A DNA stretch of 64,000 bases from CAXBCP01 sp963977005 (GCA_963977005.1 CAXBMQ010000001.1:1-64000); one strand, 5' to 3'. Numbered from the stretch's first letter, positions 1 through 9,063 are shown. Program-made: numbers and translations. The notes: generated by a model from the letters alone, not told the origin.

Positions 1-3000
1 CCGGAAACGATACCCTCAGCGGCGGGGCGGGCGCGGATTCGCTCTACGGAGATGCCGGAAACGACACGATCAACGGTGGCGGCGGAAACGACGCCCTGCG
101 CGGCGGCGCCGGTCGCGACACATTCGTGTTTTCAGGAACGTTCGGTGACGACACCATACACGACTTCGCAACGGGTTTTGACCAGCTCGATGTAAGCGCA
201 TCGGGCGTCACAGATTTCGAAACGCTTCTGGCCGGCACCGCCGACGTCGGCGGTAACGCCGTCATCACCATCGGCAGCGACACGATTACCCTGACCGGCG
301 TGACGAAATCCGCGCTATCGCATGCCGACTTCCTTGGTGTCGACCTGAACGGCACCTCGGGCGATGATACGGTGAATGGGACTGTCAGCGACGACGCAAT
401 CGACGGCCGTGCCGGCAACGATCAACTCGACGGCGGCGCAGGCGATGACACCATCATCGGCGGCGCGGGCAATGACCGTATCGACGGAAATACCGGTGCG
501 GATGCCATGACCGGCGGCACCGGCGACGATACTTTTGTTGTCGATAACGCCGGAGATTCAGTTGCTGAAAATTCCGGCGAAGGCACGGACACGGTCGAGA
601 GCCATATTACCTACACGCTGGGCAGCAACCTCGAAAACCTCACCCTGGTGGGGTCGGGACATATCAACGCGACCGGTAACAGCGTTGCCAACACGATCAC
701 CGGCGGCGCGGGGCGCAACCGGATCGACGGCGGCGCGGGCGCGGATACCATGGCAGGCGGCGCCGGCGACGATACCTATATCGTCGACAACGCATCCGAC
801 ACCGTGACCGAGAGTGTCGGCGAAGGGACGGACCTGGTCGAAAGCTCGGTCAGCTACACCCTCGGCAGCAACGTCGAGAACATCCGCCTCACCGGCAGCA
901 GCGACCTGGATGCCACGGGCAGCGCGGACGACAACTTCATCCGCGGGAATAGCGGCATCAACACGCTGACCGGCAATGCCGGCGACGATATCATCTTCGG
1001 TTTCGCCGGAAACGATACCCTCAGCGGCGGGACAGGCGCCGATTCGCTGTTCGGCGATGCGGGCGCCGACAATATTGACGGTGGGGCGGGCAACGACACG
1101 CTGCGCGGCGGCGCCGGCAGGGATATGTTCGTATTCTCGACCGGGACGGGCGACGATACGATCAACGACTACGTGGCCGGGTTCGATCAGATAGACATCC
1201 GCCCGTCGGGCATCAACGATTTCACGACACTGATGTCCGGTATCGCCGACGTGGGCGGCAACGCCGTCATCACCATCGGCAGCGATACGTTCACCCTGAC
1301 CGGGGTACTGAAATCCGCTTTGTCTCAGGTCGATTTCCTCGGGCTCCACCTCAACGGCACCTCGGGCGACGACACGATGTACGGTTACGGAACCGACGAT
1401 ATGATTAACGGCCTCGGCGGCAATGACTGGATAAACGCCGGTGCGGGCGATGACACCATAACCGGCGGCGCAGGAAATGACCGGCTGATCGGACATACCG
1501 GCGCCGATACGATGACAGGCGGCACGGGCGACGACATTTTTGTCGTCGACGATGTCGGGGATATCACAAACGAAAATGCGAGCGAAGGCACCGACGGTAT
1601 CGAATCCTCGATCAGCTGGACCCTGGGCGCCAATATCGAGAATCTGAAGCTGACCGGCTTCGACAACACGAACGGCGACGGAAACAGCGGCACCAACGAA
1701 ATCCGCGGCAACGCCGCCAACAACACGCTGACGGGAAACGGGGGTACCGACACCATATACGGCTTCCGCGGCGACGATATCCTGTGGGGCGGGTCCGTGG
1801 CGGATTGGCTGCTGGGCGGCCACGACCAGGATACTCTTCACGGCGCAGGCGGGAACGATACGCTCGAAGGCGAGGAAGGGAACGATATACTCTACGGCGA
1901 TGCCGGAAACGACATCATGTCGGGCGGAGACGACAACGATACGCTGGATGGCGGAACCGGCGACGACAGCATGTCAGGCAATGCCGGAAACGATACATAT
2001 ATCGTCGACAGCGTGTCGGACACGGTCACCGAAATCGCGGACGAAGGCACCGACGTCGTGGAGAGTTCCGTTACCTACACCCTCGGAAATAATGTCGAGA
2101 ACCTGACCCTGACCGGGAGCAGCAATCTGGACGGTACCGGCAACACCGGTGATAATTTCCTGCAGGGAAACAGCGGCATAAACACGCTGTCGGGCGATGG
2201 CGGCAGTGACATTATTTACGGGTTTGGCGGCAACGACATCATCGACGGCGGCGCCGGATCCGATTCCTTATACGGCGACGCCGGAACCGACACGATTGAC
2301 GGCGGTACCGGCGATGACGACCTGCGCGGAGGATCGGGTCGAGATACCTTCGTCTTCAATGCCGGGTTCGGCGCCGATATCCTCCACGATTTCACGGTGA
2401 ATTTCGACAGCATCGATCTCGACAACCTGACCGTCGGGAACTTCGCGGACCTTTTATCGAATACGGCAGATGTATCGGGCGATGCGGTGATTACCCTGTC
2501 CGGCAACACGATTACCATCAAGAACGTGACCAAAGCCCAGCTCCTGGAAAGCGATTTCATCGGACTGTCGGTCGATCCGACATCTGGCGACGACACGCTG
2601 ATCGGGCTTGAGACGAGCGACAACATAAATGCTCTGGGCGGCAACGACACGATGTACGGAAACGGTGGCAACGACATTCTCAACGGCGGGGCGGGCAACG
2701 ATTATATCGATGGCGGTACCGGCGCGGACGCGATGACCGGGGGCACCGGCGACGATACGTTCGTCGTCGATGAATCCAGCGACACGGTTGCCGAGAACGC
2801 CGGCGAAGGTACGGATATCGTCCTCTCAGGCGTGACACGGACGATCGGCGCAAATGTCGAGAACCTGACCCTGACGGGGTCGTCCGATATCAACGGCTCC
2901 GGGCATTCCGGAAACAACGTCATCAACGGCAATAGCGGCAACAACGTTCTGACCGGCAACGGCGGCAGCGATACGCTTTACGGCAATGCCGGTAACGACA

Positions 3001-3491
3001 CACTGAATGGCGGGTCGGTCGCTGATACGATGCTTGGCGGCACGGGAAACGATACGCTCAACGGCGATGGCGGTAATGACTGGATGCGCGGCGAAGACGG
3101 AAACGATATCCTCAACGGCGAGGCGGGGCGGGATCGCATGTTCGGCGAAGCCGGAGACGATACGCTAAGGGGCGGCGATGATATCGATACGATGACCGGC
3201 GGACTCGGAGATGACATCTTCGATTACAACGCGTTGTCCGAAATCGGCGATGTGATCACCGACTTCGAAACCGGCGCCAACGGAGATGCACTCGACCTGA
3301 TCGGCATCCTCGCGGCCGTTGGCTACGGCGGTGCCGACGCGCTGGGCGACGGACGCGCCCGCGCCGTCCAAAGCGGTTCCGATACGCTGGTCCAGATCGA
3401 TACGACGGGCAGCAGCGATTATTCGACGGTCGCCACTCTCCAAAGCATCGATGCGGTAGACCTGACCGTCGATAACTGGATTTTCAGCTAA
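1..3491 (+). CDS. RTX-type calcium-binding protein, type I secreted (5' partial)
   Basis: The frame is open from the first bases of the window (first full codon at 3), so the gene begins upstream. The product is almost entirely glycine/aspartate nonapeptide repeats (GGxGxDxxx), which bind calcium and fold as a beta-roll outside the cell. Between the repeat blocks sit segments of the 'YTLGxNVENLTL' type and three copies of a larger module opening with a D-F-x(3)-FDxID-like stretch (DNA near 130, 1135 and 2350). The last ~90 residues (ITDFETG, then a hydrophobic stretch ending in IFS) resemble the C-terminal target domain of type I secretion substrates. No catalytic domain is visible. Likely an adhesin or surface-layer/biofilm protein. 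No type I exporter genes are in the window. Its stop overlaps the stop of the convergent dehydrogenase gene. Confidence 0.9.
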   Translation, partial: GNDTLSGGAGADSLYGDAGNDTINGGGGNDALRGGAGRDTFVFSGTFGDDTIHDFATGFDQLDVSASGVTDFETLLAGTADVGGNAVITIGSDTITLTGVTKSALSHADFLGVDLNGTSGDDTVNGTVSDDAIDGRAGNDQLDGGAGDDTIIGGAGNDRIDGNTGADAMTGGTGDDTFVVDNAGDSVAENSGEGTDTVESHITYTLGSNLENLTLVGSGHINATGNSVANTITGGAGRNRIDGGAGADTMAGGAGDDTYIVDNASDTVTESVGEGTDLVESSVSYTLGSNVENIRLTGSSDLDATGSADDNFIRGNSGINTLTGNAGDDIIFGFAGNDTLSGGTGADSLFGDAGADNIDGGAGNDTLRGGAGRDMFVFSTGTGDDTINDYVAGFDQIDIRPSGINDFTTLMSGIADVGGNAVITIGSDTFTLTGVLKSALSQVDFLGLHLNGTSGDDTMYGYGTDDMINGLGGNDWINAGAGDDTITGGAGNDRLIGHTGADTMTGGTGDDIFVVDDVGDITNENASEGTDGIESSISWTLGANIENLKLTGFDNTNGDGNSGTNEIRGNAANNTLTGNGGTDTIYGFRGDDILWGGSVADWLLGGHDQDTLHGAGGNDTLEGEEGNDILYGDAGNDIMSGGDDNDTLDGGTGDDSMSGNAGNDTYIVDSVSDTVTEIADEGTDVVESSVTYTLGNNVENLTLTGSSNLDGTGNTGDNFLQGNSGINTLSGDGGSDIIYGFGGNDIIDGGAGSDSLYGDAGTDTIDGGTGDDDLRGGSGRDTFVFNAGFGADILHDFTVNFDSIDLDNLTVGNFADLLSNTADVSGDAVITLSGNTITIKNVTKAQLLESDFIGLSVDPTSGDDTLIGLETSDNINALGGNDTMYGNGGNDILNGGAGNDYIDGGTGADAMTGGTGDDTFVVDESSDTVAENAGEGTDIVLSGVTRTIGANVENLTLTGSSDINGSGHSGNNVINGNSGNNVLTGNGGSDTLYGNAGNDTLNGGSVADTMLGGTGNDTLNGDGGNDWMRGEDGNDILNGEAGRDRMFGEAGDDTLRGGDDIDTMTGGLGDDIFDYNALSEIGDVITDFETGANGDALDLIGILAAVGYGGADALGDGRARAVQSGSDTLVQIDTTGSSDYSTVATLQSIDAVDLTVDNWIFS

Positions 3492-4564
3492 CCACCGAGC
3501 GCCGCCGTCAGGTTTGCAACCATTTCCGCCGTATCCGCCATATTATGCGCCCGTTGGGCCACAGCGACATGCGGACTGAGAATGACATTGGAATAGGTTT
3601 TCAGAGGCTCGTCCGGATCGCCCGGCTCGGCATAATGCACATCGAGCCCGGCGCCACCCAGACGCCCGCTGTCGAGCGCAGCAATCATCGCATCGCGGTC
3701 GATAATCTGCGCACGGGAAATATTCGCAATAATCGCACCGGGTTTCATCCGTGCGAAGGATGCGGAATCAACCATACCCTCGGTCGATTCATTCAGCGGC
3801 AGATGCACGCTGATAAAATCGGACGCTTCGAGCAATTCGTCGTAGGACACATATCGCGCGCCGGATTCCGCCTCGATCTCCGCTGGCAGGCGCGTCCGCT
3901 GGAAGTACAGGATTTCCATCCCCATCGCCTTTGCCCGCGTCGCCACCTCGCGACCGACCTCGCCAAGGCCGAGGGCACCGAGGGTGGCACCCTGAAGACT
4001 TTTAAGGCCGTGAACCCGGGCCCAGTTCGCCCCGGCGACATGATCGGGGTGAAACTTCGCCGGCTTGTATCCCAATGCCTGCAGCGACGCGAAATCGAGC
4101 GCGCCATCGGTTTCGGTCAGTTTGCGACCGACTGCCATCATGAGCAGGATGGCGTGTTCCGCAACGGTACCGTTGACGCGGCGGCGCAACGTTCGTACCG
4201 GCACCCCGGCAGCAGCGCAGGCAGCGAGATCGACATTCCGCGCATCGATACCGAACTTCTGGACCAGCTTCAGATTTTTCCCTGTCTCCAACTCTGCTTT
4301 GCCGATGGAAAAGCTCTCGCTGACGACCGCATCCGCATCGGGTAAAGCCGTGCGCATCGCTGCATCGTCTTCCACCATCGTTATTTTTGACGGATATATC
4401 GACGCCGCAAGACGGCGCTGTTCGTCAAACCACGCATCCGGATCGGCCACATCGAATGACAGGTAGTCGCGGAAAGCCTCGACCCGCTCGGCAGAGACGT
4501 CGGGGTCCAGGATAACCTCGAGAAATCGAAGGATTTTGTCATCCTGCACGACGATATTGGACAT
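3488..4564 (-). CDS. D-isomer-specific 2-hydroxyacid dehydrogenase, NAD-binding
   Basis: Cytoplasmic oxidoreductase of the D-2-hydroxyacid dehydrogenase family, interconverting a 2-oxoacid and a D-2-hydroxyacid with NAD(P)H; the substrate cannot be read from sequence. The Rossmann motif GLGEVGREVA lies mid-protein. The three catalytic positions are recognisable: Arg in NISRAQIID, Glu in HYAEPGDP and His in LSPHVAVAQ. I chose the ATG at 4564 because AGGAGA lies at the right distance; an in-frame start 33 bases further up (4597) has no comparable ribosome site. About 358 residues, slightly long for the family because of an N-terminal extension. Divergent from the CMD-like gene that starts at 4640. 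Confidence 0.88.
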   Translation of the reverse strand: MSNIVVQDDKILRFLEVILDPDVSAERVEAFRDYLSFDVADPDAWFDEQRRLAASIYPSKITMVEDDAAMRTALPDADAVVSESFSIGKAELETGKNLKLVQKFGIDARNVDLAACAAAGVPVRTLRRRVNGTVAEHAILLMMAVGRKLTETDGALDFASLQALGYKPAKFHPDHVAGANWARVHGLKSLQGATLGALGLGEVGREVATRAKAMGMEILYFQRTRLPAEIEAESGARYVSYDELLEASDFISVHLPLNESTEGMVDSASFARMKPGAIIANISRAQIIDRDAMIAALDSGRLGGAGLDVHYAEPGDPDEPLKTYSNVILSPHVAVAQRAHNMADTAEMVANLTAALGG

Positions 4565-4639
4565 TCTGGTTTCTCCTGCTGACGCTGTGGTATTCATTCC
4601 ATTCCATCACGCAAATAGCAGCAAGAGGACCAGAAAGCC

Positions 4640-5182
4640 ATGGCCCGCGTTCCCTTACTCGATCCCGAAGACGTTCCCGACGAAGCGGCATTCGTCGACC
4701 GCGTGCTCAGCGGACGCCGGGGTCGGCTGATAAACGTTTACCGCACGCTGCTGCACAGCCCGCCACTGGCCGAGAGCTGGTTTGAGCATATCAACAAAAT
4801 CCGCTGGGGAACCGAGATCGACGGCCGGTTGCGCGAGATCGTCATCATCCGGCTGGGACACCTGGTGTCGTCGGCATATGTCCTGCGCCAGCATGTTCCG
4901 AAACTCGCCCTTGCGGAAGGCATGACCCAGGAAGAGTGCGATGCGCTCGCCGACTGGCAAAGCGCACACCTGTTCAGCGATGCCGAGTGCGCCACCCTCG
5001 CCTATGTCGATGCCATGACACGCGACATCGTCGTGCCGGACGACGTCTTCGTGCCGCTGCGCGACCATTTCAGCAACCGTCAGATTGTCGAACTGACGCT
5101 GATGGTCGGCGCTTATATATCTCATTCTCGGGTGCTGCAGGCGCTCGAAGTCGACCTGGAACCGGACGGCCTCGGAGGCTGA
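4640..5182 (+). CDS. carboxymuconolactone decarboxylase (CMD/AhpD-like) family protein
   Basis: 180 residues, all-helical CMD-like fold. The family signature region is RLREIVIIRLGHLVSSAYVL followed by RQH, where canonical members have E-x(2)-R-x-S and an H. The CxxC redox pair of AhpD peroxidases is absent, so peroxidase activity is unlikely. Members like this often sit beside dehydrogenases and decarboxylases in catabolic clusters, usually with unknown substrate. AGAGGA lies upstream of the ATG. Divergent from the 2-hydroxyacid dehydrogenase, so the two may share a control region (4565-4639). Confidence 0.8.
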   Translation: MARVPLLDPEDVPDEAAFVDRVLSGRRGRLINVYRTLLHSPPLAESWFEHINKIRWGTEIDGRLREIVIIRLGHLVSSAYVLRQHVPKLALAEGMTQEECDALADWQSAHLFSDAECATLAYVDAMTRDIVVPDDVFVPLRDHFSNRQIVELTLMVGAYISHSRVLQALEVDLEPDGLGG

Positions 5183-5198
5183 AGGATCCGGCAGGCGA

Positions 5199-5804
5199 CT
5201 AGCGCGGCGGCAAACCGGGCGGCATTCCCTCGGGAAGCTGTGCGTCGAAGGCAATCAGCGATGCCGCCGTCATTGCGTACATACCCATCAGGTTGACCAG
5301 ATCAACCAGTGTCCGCCTATCGAAAAGCGCCGCCACCCTGGCATAGGTTTCCGGCGTTACCCGGTGGTCGCCGAACAGTTCGCGACCGAAGGTTATCAGC
5401 GCCGCATCCGGTTCCGTGAGGCCGGCGGTCGGGCGGCGATGGCGAACGACCTCGACCACCTCGTCGGAGACGCCCTCGCTCTTTGCTTCCGCTTCGTGGG
5501 CCGCCCATTCGAACTCGCAGTCATGTTCCCGTGCCGTGATCAGGATGGCGAGTTCGCGGGTCCGGGCATCGATAACGCGGGGATCGCGCAGGCGGATATT
5601 TGCCGGGCGCAGCCCGCGCGAGAGTTCCGGGCTGTGGAGCCGTATACCGCCGGGACCGCGCAGACCCGCCAGCGAACCCCCCGACGGATCCGCCAGGGAA
5701 TCGTAGGTTTTCCGCGCATCTTCATCCAGCCCTTCGCGATCGGGAAAAGGCAGCCTGCACCGGGATTGCGGATCTATATCGTCCGGCAGTGTTTCATTGG
5801 TCAT
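5199..5804 (-). CDS. carboxymuconolactone decarboxylase family protein
   Basis: 201 residues from the ATG at 5804, which follows AAAGGATG; the frame stays open further up but has no good start. Signature region: DARTRELAILITAREHDCEFEWAAHE, in segments characteristic of the CMD family (R-E-L-x-I plus E-W-x-x-H). It lacks the AhpD CxxC pair. N-terminal ~60 residues are polar with a proline-rich start typical of '4-carboxymuconolactone decarboxylase-like' proteins. Convergent with the CMD-like gene ending at 5182, so two distant paralogues lie tail to tail. Substrate unknown. Confidence 0.8.
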   Translation of the reverse strand: MTNETLPDDIDPQSRCRLPFPDREGLDEDARKTYDSLADPSGGSLAGLRGPGGIRLHSPELSRGLRPANIRLRDPRVIDARTRELAILITAREHDCEFEWAAHEAEAKSEGVSDEVVEVVRHRRPTAGLTEPDAALITFGRELFGDHRVTPETYARVAALFDRRTLVDLVNLMGMYAMTAASLIAFDAQLPEGMPPGLPPR

Positions 5805-5836
5805 CCTGCATCCTTTCGGGTGGCTTTTTAAACAGC

Positions 5837-6787
5837 CTAGCGGGATGACGTCTGCAGGCAAGAGGCGATGCCGTTTGCGAGATTGCGCATCAGAACAGAA
5901 TACTGTCCGGGCCCGTTGACGAGGCCTGCGCCCAGCGGATCGAGAAACGCAAGCCGCGCCGCGGTCCCGCGGATCACGGTTTTCACCAGAGCCGGCGGAA
6001 ACTGCGGTTCGGCGAAGACGCAGCGGGCACCGGTGGCCCGGATGCGTTCGCGCGTTTCCGCCAGACGCCGGGCGCCCGGCTTTCTCTCGGGGCTGATCGC
6101 AATCGCCCCGCCACCGTGGAGACCGAATTCGCGATCGAAATACTGCCACGCATCATGGAACACGAAATAGGGCCGGTCCCGTACAGGCGCAACGATACGG
6201 TCGATCTCCATCTTCAGGGCACGCAAGCGGATCGCGCCGCGCGCGGCGTTTCCCTTGTAAACTGGGGCGTTCTCGGGATCGGCCTTGGACAGGGCGGCGG
6301 ATATGGCCCGCAGTATCACAACCGCATTTCCGGTGTGGAGCCAGAGATGCGGATCTATACCACTGTCGGGACCACCGGCGTTATTGTGCTGATGACCGTG
6401 ATGATCATGTTCGTGACGATCGCCCCCGTCCCGGTTGGCATACCTAACGACACCCGGCAACACATCCAGTTGCAAAATCGTAGCGCGCCGCGCCAGCGAG
6501 CGGAGTGGCTTTTTCAGAAACCCCTCGAAGCCGTCGCCGATACGAATAATTATATCGGCGGAGGCCAGCATGCGGGAATGCGACGGCCGCAGCGCATAGC
6601 TGTGCGGGGTTTCCCCACCACCGAGCAGCAGGTCCGGGTATCCAACCCCCTCCATCGCCATGGCTGCCAAAGAATGCAGGGGCGGAATCGTGGCAACCAC
6701 CTTCGGCGGATCCGCCAGGGCGGGTCTCGGCGTTAAACAGCCGACGGCCAGAACAACAAGAGAAGATACGATAAATATGCGAAACAC
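5837..6787 (-). CDS. znuA: zinc ABC transporter substrate-binding protein ZnuA
   Basis: Periplasmic zinc-binding component of the ZnuABC high-affinity importer (cluster A-I / ZinT-TroA family), 316 residues. A Sec signal peptide covers roughly residues 1-25 (hydrophobic core, then PALA-DPP). Expected zinc ligands are visible: His in the TPHSYALRP segment, His in DPHLWLH, His in FHDAWQYF, and an acidic C-terminal ligand near FLDPLG. A His-rich loop (HEHDHHGHQH, about residues 124-133) separates the first two, as in zinc-specific members. The start is GTG at 6787, 15 bases from a Zur-box-like palindrome. Divergent from zur-znuC-znuB. Confidence 0.93.
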   Translation of the reverse strand: MFRIFIVSSLVVLAVGCLTPRPALADPPKVVATIPPLHSLAAMAMEGVGYPDLLLGGGETPHSYALRPSHSRMLASADIIIRIGDGFEGFLKKPLRSLARRATILQLDVLPGVVRYANRDGGDRHEHDHHGHQHNNAGGPDSGIDPHLWLHTGNAVVILRAISAALSKADPENAPVYKGNAARGAIRLRALKMEIDRIVAPVRDRPYFVFHDAWQYFDREFGLHGGGAIAISPERKPGARRLAETRERIRATGARCVFAEPQFPPALVKTVIRGTAARLAFLDPLGAGLVNGPGQYSVLMRNLANGIASCLQTSSR

Positions 6788-6801
6788 GGGCCTGCCAATA
6801 T

Positions 6802-6818
6802 ATGTTATATTATTACAT
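6802..6818. promoter_or_regulatory. Zur box-like palindrome upstream of znuA
   Basis: ATGTTATATTATTACAT is a 17-bp palindrome with a single mismatched pair. It resembles the alphaproteobacterial Zur operator (ATGTTATA-type half sites). It lies 15 bases upstream of the znuA start, where bound Zur would block the promoter. Confidence 0.7.
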
Positions 6819-6858
6819 TATCGATATGCCATGCGTAATGCTGTCCGTCAAACAATTC

Positions 6859-6874
6859 ATGTTACAATGTTACA
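6859..6874. promoter_or_regulatory. second Zur-like site upstream of zur
   Basis: ATGTTACA occurs twice in tandem (ATGTTACAATGTTACA), and the segment is also partly palindromic (TGT-ACA-TGT-ACA). The half site matches that of the palindrome at 6802-6818. It lies about 56 bases upstream of zur, in place to control zur-znuC-znuB by autoregulation. Confidence 0.5.
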
Positions 6875-6930
6875 CATCACGACGATAAAGTTGCGTATCG
6901 ACGGGCAACCACCCGAGTGGAGACACAAAG

Positions 6931-7431
6931 ATGACAAAGAATATATCTGCGACAGCCTTCCCGTCGCATGAGCATGACCACGCGGCCTGCATCGCCGAGG
7001 CGCTCGACGCCGCCCAGCAACACTGCGATAGGCACGGGTTGCGCTTCACACCCTTGCGCCGCCAGGTGCTGGAGATCGTCTGGAGCCGCCATGCGCCGAT
7101 CGGCGCCTATGAAATTCTGGACGAACTCCGGAACGAATCGCGTGCCGCCGCGCCGCCCACGGTTTATCGGGCGCTGGAATTCCTTGTCGACCATGGATTT
7201 GCACACAAGATCGAATCCCTGAACGCGTTTGTCGGCTGTGACCGGCCCGATAGCGACCATGTGGGTCAGTTTCTGATCTGCGGAGAATGTCATCAGGTCG
7301 GTGAACTTGACGATCCCGAGATCGCGAAACTGATCGCCAAAAAGGCGAAAACCGTCGGCTTTGACGTATCGCATCAGACAATTGAAGTACGCGGCCTGTG
7401 TCGCAACTGCGCCGGGGAAAGGCATGCCTGA
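6931..7431 (+). CDS. zur: zinc uptake regulator Zur (Fur family)
   Basis: 166-residue Fur-family repressor. An N-terminal winged helix (about residues 28-95; LRFTPLRRQVLEIVW and APPTVYRALEFLVDHG) is followed by a dimerisation/metal domain. Two structural-zinc CxxC pairs are visible, CGEC and CRNC, and regulatory histidines occur around residues 85-110. The short N terminus carries an HEHDH cluster. Gene order and the flanking Zur-like operators identify it as Zur rather than Fur. It overlaps znuC by eight bases, so the regulator is encoded in the operon it controls. Confidence 0.92.
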   Translation: MTKNISATAFPSHEHDHAACIAEALDAAQQHCDRHGLRFTPLRRQVLEIVWSRHAPIGAYEILDELRNESRAAAPPTVYRALEFLVDHGFAHKIESLNAFVGCDRPDSDHVGQFLICGECHQVGELDDPEIAKLIAKKAKTVGFDVSHQTIEVRGLCRNCAGERHA

Positions 7432-8158
7432 CGGCGCGCTCCAGATCGGCGAAGTCCTGGTGCGCGGCACGGGAATCAGCGTGCGTCACGGGCGGCGCAC
7501 GGTTCTGCACGACGTCGACATCCAGGTTTCGCGCGGCGAAATCGTGACGCTGATCGGCCCCAACGGATCGGGCAAGACGACGCTGGTTCGCGCGCTGCTG
7601 GAGCTGGAAAAAACAGAGAACGGCCATGTTGAACGGATGGCGGGAATTACGGTCGGATATACGCCGCAGCAATTGACCGTCGACCGCACGCTGCCCCTCG
7701 ATGTGCGCCGGTTTCTTGAAATGTCCGGCGAAACCGACCCGGAAATGCTTGCGGACATTCTGGCCGACGTGGGCGCCAACGACATACTCGGACAGGAGAT
7801 TCGAATGCTGTCGGGCGGTGAGCTGAAACGCGTTCTTCTGGCCCGCGCGCTGCTGCGCGAACCGGATCTGCTGGTGCTGGACGAACCGACAGCCAATGTC
7901 GATATCCACGGCCAGGTTGAATTCTACGAACTCATCCGCCGAATCCGGGACGACCGGCAATGCGGCATCCTTCTGATATCGCACGACCTGCATCTTGTCA
8001 TGTCGGCAACCGACCGTGTGATCTGCCTGAACGGACACGTCTGCTGCTCGGGCCTGCCGGGAGACGTCTCGACCGACCCCGCGTATCTTGAGCTGTTCGG
8101 CGAAGCCGCATCGACCGTCGCCGTCTATGCGCACGACCACGACCATCATCATGCCTGA
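7424..8158 (+). CDS. znuC: zinc ABC transporter ATP-binding protein ZnuC
   Basis: 244-residue ABC ATPase energising zinc import. Walker A is GPNGSGKTT, signature LSGGELKR (Q replaced by E), Walker B LLVLDEP, and the switch His is in LISHD. The start at 7424 is in ATGCCTGA, which also contains the zur stop; an upstream in-frame start would lie deep inside zur. The C terminus ends in a His-rich tail (AHDHDHHHA), common in ZnuC and thought to sense or store zinc. Confidence 0.93.
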   Translation: MPDGALQIGEVLVRGTGISVRHGRRTVLHDVDIQVSRGEIVTLIGPNGSGKTTLVRALLELEKTENGHVERMAGITVGYTPQQLTVDRTLPLDVRRFLEMSGETDPEMLADILADVGANDILGQEIRMLSGGELKRVLLARALLREPDLLVLDEPTANVDIHGQVEFYELIRRIRDDRQCGILLISHDLHLVMSATDRVICLNGHVCCSGLPGDVSTDPAYLELFGEAASTVAVYAHDHDHHHA

Positions 8159-8942
8159 TTTCGTTCTGTATGCACTTGTCGCCGGGATCGGCGTCGCGAT
8201 CGTTATGGGGGCGACCGGCGTGTTCGTCGTCTGGCGGCGCATGGCCTATTTTGGCGATACCCTTGCCCATTCCGCCCTGCTCGGGGTGGCAATCGGATTT
8301 CTGGCGGGAATTAACGTCAATATCGGCATTGTCGGCGTCTGCCTGACCATCGCGATCGGCATGGTGTATCTGCGGAGTCAGCGGCATCTGGCCGAAGACA
8401 CCCTGCTCGGCATTCTGGCGCATTCGTCGCTTGCCCTGGGCCTGATCTCGGTTTCTTTCGTCTCGGCGCTGCGAATCGACCTGATGACCTATCTGTTTGG
8501 CGACATTCTGTCCGTCACCCCCACCGATATCGGGTGGGTGTATGGCGGCGGCACCATCGCGCTCGGCGTTCTGGCATGGTTATGGAAAGATCTTGTCGCC
8601 ATCACCGTGCACGAAGATCTCGCACGTACGGAGGGCGTCAACGTCCTGCGCACCCAGATCGCCTTTATGACGTTGTTTGCCCTCGTGATTGCGATGGCAA
8701 TGAAAATTGTCGGCATCCTGCTGGTTACCGCACTCCTCATCATCCCGGCGGCGACGGCAAGGCGATTTTCGCGCACACCGGAACAAATGGCGGTCCTTGC
8801 CGCCGTCGCAGGTTCTCTCGCCGTTGCGTTGGGGCTGCAGGGGTCGCTGTTGTGGGACCTGCCGTCGGGTCCGGGGATCGTCGTCGCATCCGCGCTGATT
8901 TATGTCGCCTCGATCGCGCTGCCTGCCAGGCGAACCGCCTGA
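8151..8942 (+). CDS. znuB: zinc ABC transporter permease ZnuB
   Basis: 263-residue integral membrane permease of the ABC-3 family, with about eight to nine predicted helices starting at PDFVLYALVAGIGVAIV. It forms the inner-membrane channel with ZnuC. The family region DLVAITVHEDLARTEGV and the helix with LLIIPAATARRFS are typical. The start is in a second ATGCCTGA overlap with the end of znuC, so the operon is translationally coupled. Confidence 0.93.
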   Translation: MPDFVLYALVAGIGVAIVMGATGVFVVWRRMAYFGDTLAHSALLGVAIGFLAGINVNIGIVGVCLTIAIGMVYLRSQRHLAEDTLLGILAHSSLALGLISVSFVSALRIDLMTYLFGDILSVTPTDIGWVYGGGTIALGVLAWLWKDLVAITVHEDLARTEGVNVLRTQIAFMTLFALVIAMAMKIVGILLVTALLIIPAATARRFSRTPEQMAVLAAVAGSLAVALGLQGSLLWDLPSGPGIVVASALIYVASIALPARRTA

Positions 8943-9013
8943 CCGAACGGCCAGGGCTCAATTTCCGAGTTGCTATTCGAATAATTCCACCGAACAATAA
9001 GTGCGGGTAGAAG

Positions 9014-9037
9014 CCGGTGCGGTGGCGTTCGCACCGG
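9014..9037. promoter_or_regulatory. perfect 8-bp hairpin between znuB and the patatin gene
   Basis: CCGGTGCG and CGCACCGG are exact inverted repeats around an 8-base loop. The element sits 72 bases after znuB and just ahead of the next ribosome site. No T-run follows, so it is a weak terminator candidate; an operator or 5' leader hairpin is equally possible. Confidence 0.4.
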
Positions 9038-9063
9038 TAGAATAATCACGAGAGGTGGGCCGG

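Noticed and set aside
558..1841. Long open frame antisense to the RTX gene
   Set aside because: Produced by the repetitive, stop-poor GC-rich repeats; the sense frame has clear RTX motifs.
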